Shown here piece after piece: positions 5,464-8,954 of a DNA stretch of 8,954 nucleotides (the first letter of the stretch is position 1; every line of letters begins with the position of its first letter). Where the stretch lies: contig CAMLRE010000059.1 of the NCBI GenBank assembly GCA_946482355.1, positions 1 to 8,954 of the forward strand, in the 5' to 3' direction. A program made the position numbers and the translations under genes. The notes beneath the pieces were generated by a model that was not told the origin of the DNA, searched no databases, and saw only the letters and a program-made list of their open reading frames with translations. Origin of the DNA: an uncultured Bdellovibrio sp. GTDB lineage: Bacteria; Bdellovibrionota; Bdellovibrionia; Bdellovibrionales; Bdellovibrionaceae.

Positions 5464-8400
5464 GGTCCATCGAAAACAACCTATCAAGCAAAAATTATTA
5501 AACCAGATGGTTATCCTCTTGAAGCTTCAAATGTAAATTTTAAGTTTACGATTTTAGATCCGTCGGCAACTTGTGTTTTGTATGCTGAATCATACTCGTC
5601 AGTGAATATGGCTTTAACGGGCGGACTAATTTCTTTTTCATTAGGTTCAGGAATTAAATCTTATCCGGCCAGTTCAACAACATTTGAACAAATTTTTAGT
5701 AATATCACGCCGAACATGCCGTGTGATACCGGTGGCGGGCCTCCGGCAGTTTTTACGCCGTTAGCAAGTGATACACGTAAGATCATCATGCAATTTAATG
5801 ATGGGTCTGGTTGGCAGACACTTCCTGCGATGACGATCAATGCCGTACCTTACGCCATGTACGCTAACGATTCGTTAAAACTTAACGGCTTAGGTGTTTC
5901 TGATTTTGTACAGATGTCGATGATGCCTTCTTGCGGAGTGAGCGAAGCTGTCCGTTATAACGGAGCTAGTTTTTCTTGTGTTGCTGTTGGTGGTAGCGGA
6001 AGTGTCACATCAGGTTCGGTGATTACGGCACTGGGGTATACTCCAGCCGATGGCGCTAGCGTAACAGCTTTAACATCGTCGTTATCAACCACTGATTCGA
6101 ATGTGGCCTCGGTTTCTTCTGCGGTATTTTCTGTTTCTTCAACAGTTGCTGGCTTAAATTCAACGGTAAGTTCGCTAAGTACTACGTTAAATACAGTTTC
6201 TGGTTCAGTGAATGCCGTTTCATCATCAGTTGCAGTGGTTTCAACAAACTTAGCAAATCTTCAAACGGCCGTTTCAGCCATCACAAGTTCGCAATGGGTA
6301 ACATCTGGCACAAGCATTTATTATGCAGCAGGTTCTGTAGGTGTCGGAACTCAATCTCCATTAGGAACCGTGCACTTTTCAGGAAGCTTACCATTTTATT
6401 TTGATCGCGCGGCAGTAAATCCAGCGCATATAGCTTTACGTTCTGCCGGAGGATCACCAACATCGTTAACGGCTCGTGCTAGTGGTGAACAGCTTGGTCA
6501 AATTTCTTTCGGTGGTTATGACGGAACTATTTTTCGTAGTAACGACACAGGAATTATAGGTGTTGCTGCAGAAAACTGGACAGGCGCAAACAATACGGGA
6601 TCAGAGTTAATTTTTAAAACAAAATCTAATGGTGTGGCCGGTAATGCCGTTACAAGAATGAAAATCTCTGAAGCGGGTAATGTAGGAATCGGAACTCTTA
6701 CGCCAACAGCAAAGTTTCATGTTGCTGGCGGAACTAGTTCTACACCGCTTGTGAAATTAACTTCAGGAACTTTGGTTAATACACCGCAGGCAGGCTCATT
6801 TGAATACGATGGTTCGGCATTTTATCTGACAGATGATTTAGGAAACCGTCGTTCGATTGCAACGGCAAGCAGTTCTGGAACTTATGATAATGCGACAAAC
6901 ATTTCAGCTCCAGGTAACATAACACTTGTGCCAAATAGTTCAGTGGTAGTTTCAAGCACAACAGCTTCAACAAATTCTGCAACTGGGGCTTTAGTAGTAG
7001 CCGGTGGCCTTGGCGTTGGTGGCAATATTAATTCATCAGGAACAATTCTTACCACATCAAACATTCAAGGTTCGTCACTTACGGCCACTTCAAGTTTAAT
7101 TACGCCGATTATTTATGGTTCGACTTCGATCTCGGGCCAGCTTCGTTTAGAATCAACCACCAATTCTACTAAAGGAAGTATTCTAATTGCCCCACAAGGC
7201 GGAAATGTCGGTATTGGTACAACTACACCGTTAGCAAAACTTTCGGTAGACGGTGATGGTTTTTCTCCGAATACACCTTCAGCAGATACAGTGGCCACAT
7301 TTGATAACGAATCAAACGATGTGGCTTTAGGATTTTTCACAACGGTTGTTAGAAAAGCTTCAGTTTATTTTGGCATAACAGGAACACCTAAGCGTGGTGC
7401 GATCTCTTATCAATTTAGTAATACCAGCGCAGATAAACTATCGTTTGATGTGAATTCACAAACGCGCATGACAGTGACGGGTTCAGGTACTGTGGGTATT
7501 GGTGTTAGTTCACCAACGTCGATGTTACATGTTGTAAACGATGATGCTGCCCGTGATGTGCTTACGTTAAAAGGAGCTCCTTCGCAAGCAGGTATGTGGC
7601 TTCGCCTAAATGATTCAAGTGATGTTCAGCGTGGTTATATTTCGCCGAATGGTGGTATGCCGCAACTTAGATTAGGTGTAACAAACGCCATTACTTTAAC
7701 TGGTGAATACGGCGGTGTAAATGAAGTGCCGGGTGGTGGTCTTTTAAGTGGTAACGGAAATCTTGCTTTAATGAATAATACGGGAACCGCTGGCTTAAAA
7801 GTAATGACCGGTTATTTTAACGGATCATCTTTTTACTCAGCTTGGGAAATTGCAAATGTTGGTTCTGGTTACGGAAATTTATTATTAATGAAATCAGGTG
7901 GTAACGTTGGTATCGGCACAACAACGCCAACACAAACTGCAGAAATTGATGCGCAATGGGGCGTAAATAACAGCGCACCAGCTACAAACGGTACAACACA
8001 AAAAGGTATTTTACGTTTAGGGGCTAACAGCGGTGTAAACGGTGAAGTTTTAGATTTTGGTTTTAATGTAAACAGTGCTAATGGTTATGGTTGGATTCAG
8101 CCAACGAACAGATCGAATTTAGCAGTGAATTACAATTTAGCGTTAAATCCGAACGGCGGTAATGTCGGTATTGGTACAGCAAGTCCTACAGCTAAGCTTG
8201 ATGTTAATGGTTCAATTAACGTTTCAGGTGTAACCGGTTTAGGTTCGGCAATTTACTCGTGGGCTAAAGCTGTCGCAATTAGTAATGCGCAGGCAGTAGG
8301 TGGACAAAAAGTTTTATTAACTCTTCCTGCTGGACCACAAAATACGCAAGTCGAAATTTCGACAACGAGAACAATAACTGATTTTTCAGGCGTAACTCAG

Positions 8401-8954
8401 GCAAGATTTCGCCTTGTGGTAAGTAAGGGCGGACAAACGGCGTTTGTAACAGCTCCTGAACTAAATGATGGTTTATCAAACTTTACTTGGTATTTTGATT
8501 CAGCAACAGGTACACCTTATTTACGTTTTGCTCAGTCAGCAAATAGTTATGTTTATAATATTAAAACTGAATCATCTGTCAGTGGTACGCCAACAGCAGC
8601 TGTTGATGGCGGTGTTGCTCCGGCATTTGCGACGCTTACACCACATTATATTTTAGCGTCAGGGTTAAATAACGATTTTTCAATTTCAACTTCTGGTTCG
8701 CAGCGTGTAACTGTCAACGGATCGGGTAATGTGGGTGTTGGTACAACAACGCCATCGGTGTTGATGGATGTGAACGGAACTTTCAGAGCAAAAAGCTATT
8801 CAGCGTTCGGAAGTGTTGCAGATATTAATCAAAGTTCACTCTTATTTCCGGGCCAAAGCTATACTTCAGTCGTTAACATCGAAGATCGTATAACAGACGC
8901 ATCGTCGACGTGGGCAAACGGAATCAGTGCTTACGTGCAATACGATCCTTCGGC
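5383..8954 (+). CDS. Second giant modular trimeric fibre (MAT-like adhesin), 3' end beyond window
   Basis: Reading this frame by hand shows no stop from 5353 to the window end, so the gene is 3'-partial with 1190 codons visible. It is a paralogue of the first fibre. Order: signal peptide (to 5463), N-terminal domain (to about 5928), Cys-bracketed YNG motif (5932-5979), VTS...ALGYTPA (6004-6048), 11-heptad coiled coil (6061-6282), SSQW, seven NVGIGT-type units (6331-8745), a 53-codon module shared with fibre 1 (6706-6864), a phage-like ATGALVVAGGLGVGGNI motif (6979-7029) and a non-repetitive insert (about 8221-8670). The start is uncertain: the frame is closed by TAA at 5350, and candidates are CTG 5359, GTG 5383, TTG 5389 and ATG 5431. 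GTG 5383 gives a proper signal peptide, ATG 5431 leaves no positive n-region, and none has a convincing Shine-Dalgarno. Likely a secreted surface fibre. Confidence 0.87.
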   Translation, partial: MNLNVGRTLSHFATAFMLLFSGLCAFAGPSKTTYQAKIIKPDGYPLEASNVNFKFTILDPSATCVLYAESYSSVNMALTGGLISFSLGSGIKSYPASSTTFEQIFSNITPNMPCDTGGGPPAVFTPLASDTRKIIMQFNDGSGWQTLPAMTINAVPYAMYANDSLKLNGLGVSDFVQMSMMPSCGVSEAVRYNGASFSCVAVGGSGSVTSGSVITALGYTPADGASVTALTSSLSTTDSNVASVSSAVFSVSSTVAGLNSTVSSLSTTLNTVSGSVNAVSSSVAVVSTNLANLQTAVSAITSSQWVTSGTSIYYAAGSVGVGTQSPLGTVHFSGSLPFYFDRAAVNPAHIALRSAGGSPTSLTARASGEQLGQISFGGYDGTIFRSNDTGIIGVAAENWTGANNTGSELIFKTKSNGVAGNAVTRMKISEAGNVGIGTLTPTAKFHVAGGTSSTPLVKLTSGTLVNTPQAGSFEYDGSAFYLTDDLGNRRSIATASSSGTYDNATNISAPGNITLVPNSSVVVSSTTASTNSATGALVVAGGLGVGGNINSSGTILTTSNIQGSSLTATSSLITPIIYGSTSISGQLRLESTTNSTKGSILIAPQGGNVGIGTTTPLAKLSVDGDGFSPNTPSADTVATFDNESNDVALGFFTTVVRKASVYFGITGTPKRGAISYQFSNTSADKLSFDVNSQTRMTVTGSGTVGIGVSSPTSMLHVVNDDAARDVLTLKGAPSQAGMWLRLNDSSDVQRGYISPNGGMPQLRLGVTNAITLTGEYGGVNEVPGGGLLSGNGNLALMNNTGTAGLKVMTGYFNGSSFYSAWEIANVGSGYGNLLLMKSGGNVGIGTTTPTQTAEIDAQWGVNNSAPATNGTTQKGILRLGANSGVNGEVLDFGFNVNSANGYGWIQPTNRSNLAVNYNLALNPNGGNVGIGTASPTAKLDVNGSINVSGVTGLGSAIYSWAKAVAISNAQAVGGQKVLLTLPAGPQNTQVEISTTRTITDFSGVTQARFRLVVSKGGQTAFVTAPELNDGLSNFTWYFDSATGTPYLRFAQSANSYVYNIKTESSVSGTPTAAVDGGVAPAFATLTPHYILASGLNNDFSISTSGSQRVTVNGSGNVGVGTTTPSVLMDVNGTFRAKSYSAFGSVADINQSSLLFPGQSYTSVVNIEDRITDASSTWANGISAYVQYDPS
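5464..5928 (+). other. N-terminal globular domain of fibre 2
   Basis: The mature protein begins with TTYQAKIIKPDGYPLE, then FKFTILDP, a Cys pair (codons 5572 and 5722, ATCVLY and MPCDTG), and ends with GWQTLPAMTINAVPYAMYA. The TYQ...I.KPDG...L opening and the closing VPYAxYA element recur at the start of secreted repeat-fibre proteins in Bdellovibrionota and related groups, from memory of the family. It probably forms the base of the fibre. The equivalent part of fibre 1 lies outside the window. Confidence 0.6.
6061..6282 (+). repeat. Eleven-heptad Ser/Thr-rich coiled coil in fibre 2
   Basis: All eleven a positions, every 21 bases from 6061 to 6271, are Val or Leu. The d positions from 6070 to 6280 are Leu, Val or Ile except Thr at 6091. 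Surface positions are mostly Ser, Thr, Asn and Ala. The register never slips. Flanks are VTS...ALGYTPA (6004-6048) and TSSQW (6283-6297), as in fibre 1. This fits a long, uncharged, parallel trimeric stalk. Confidence 0.78.
6706..6864 (+). repeat. 53-codon cassette shared with fibre 1 (1653-1811)
   Basis: This cassette runs from TAKFHVAGG through KLTSGTL and EYDG to RRSIAT. The fibre 1 segment at 1653-1811, TAKLHLAAG to RRTIAT, has exactly the same length and aligns without gaps, with 28 of 53 residues identical by my count. Both directly follow an NVGIG unit, so the cassette boundary is the same in both genes. Confidence 0.7.
8221..8670 (+). other. Non-repetitive insert in fibre 2, possible globular domain
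   Basis: About 150 residues without NVGIGT or heptad periodicity, between an LDVNGSINVSG strand and the RVTVNGSGNVGVGT unit. The first half has regular beta-like strands (KVLLTLPAG, QVEISTTRTI, FRLVVSKGG) and aromatic clusters (FTWYF, YLRFA). The composition differs from the Ser/Thr-rich shaft. It resembles the inserted globular domains of tail fibres and could bind a surface ligand. No family was recognised. Confidence 0.4.

Larger units (their letters stand above)
6331..8772 (+). repeat. Seven NVGIGT-type fibre units in fibre 2
   Basis: Seven copies of G(N/S/T)VG(I/V)G(T/V)xxP are visible: GSVGVGT at 6331, GNVGIGT near 6676, 7201, 7903 and 8158, GTVGIGV near 7489 and GNVGVGT at 8725. Most are followed by a strand such as FHV, LSV, LHV, LDV or MDV. 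They separate cassettes of different length and sequence, as in fibre 1. Confidence 0.8.

Noticed and set aside
5569..6000. Frameshift or pseudogene in the second fibre
   Set aside because: The frame was translated codon by codon from 5353 to 8954 and no stop or shift was found.
3..8954. Diversity-generating retroelement or CRISPR array
   Set aside because: No reverse transcriptase, template repeat pair or regularly spaced identical direct repeats are visible. The repeats are degenerate protein-coding modules.

Overview
The window suggests a predatory bacterium of the Bdellovibrionota, perhaps a low-GC Bdellovibrio relative. The main reason is two giant secreted fibre proteins built from NVGIGT-type repeats, phage tail-fibre motifs, Ser/Thr-rich coiled coils and a self-cleaving Peptidase_S74 (endosialidase-type) chaperone. 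This is the architecture of the mosaic adhesive trimer (MAT) fibres of Bdellovibrio. Three sampled 60-base lines give 40-48% GC, below B. bacteriovorus HD100 (about 50%). Flavobacteria and phages also carry such repeats, so the organism call is an inference.

Layout, all on the + strand. (1) Positions 3-4535 hold the 3' part (1510 codons) of a giant fibre gene. Its true start lies upstream of the window; the GTG at 78 is an internal valine. In order it has a YadA-head-like repeat, an 8-heptad coiled coil, a YG-repeat domain, a 3-heptad coiled coil, a long series of NVGIGT units, and a C-terminal S74 chaperone with an intact Ser-Lys pair. (2) Positions 4536-4626 are intergenic, with a candidate sigma-54 (-24/-12) promoter. 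(3) Positions 4627-5268 encode a 213-residue hemerythrin-like (HHE) di-iron protein. (4) Positions 5269-5382 are intergenic, with a hairpin over the preceding stop, a weak sigma-70 candidate and a better sigma-28 (FliA)-like candidate. (5) From about 5383 to the end of the window an uninterrupted frame with no stop encodes the N-terminal 1190 codons of a second fibre: signal peptide, N-terminal domain, Cys-bracketed YNG motif, 11-heptad coiled coil, seven NVGIGT units and a non-repetitive insert. Its C-terminal tip is beyond the window.

The two fibres are paralogues assembled from shared cassettes. The same VTS...ALGYTPA and SQW flanks enclose coiled coils of 3, 8 or 11 heptads. A 53-codon module aligns without gaps between them (28 of 53 identical by my count). 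By analogy with MAT fibres they would form trimeric surface filaments used for prey contact. A FliA-like promoter in front of the second gene would fit attack-phase expression. The role of the hemerythrin between them is unknown.
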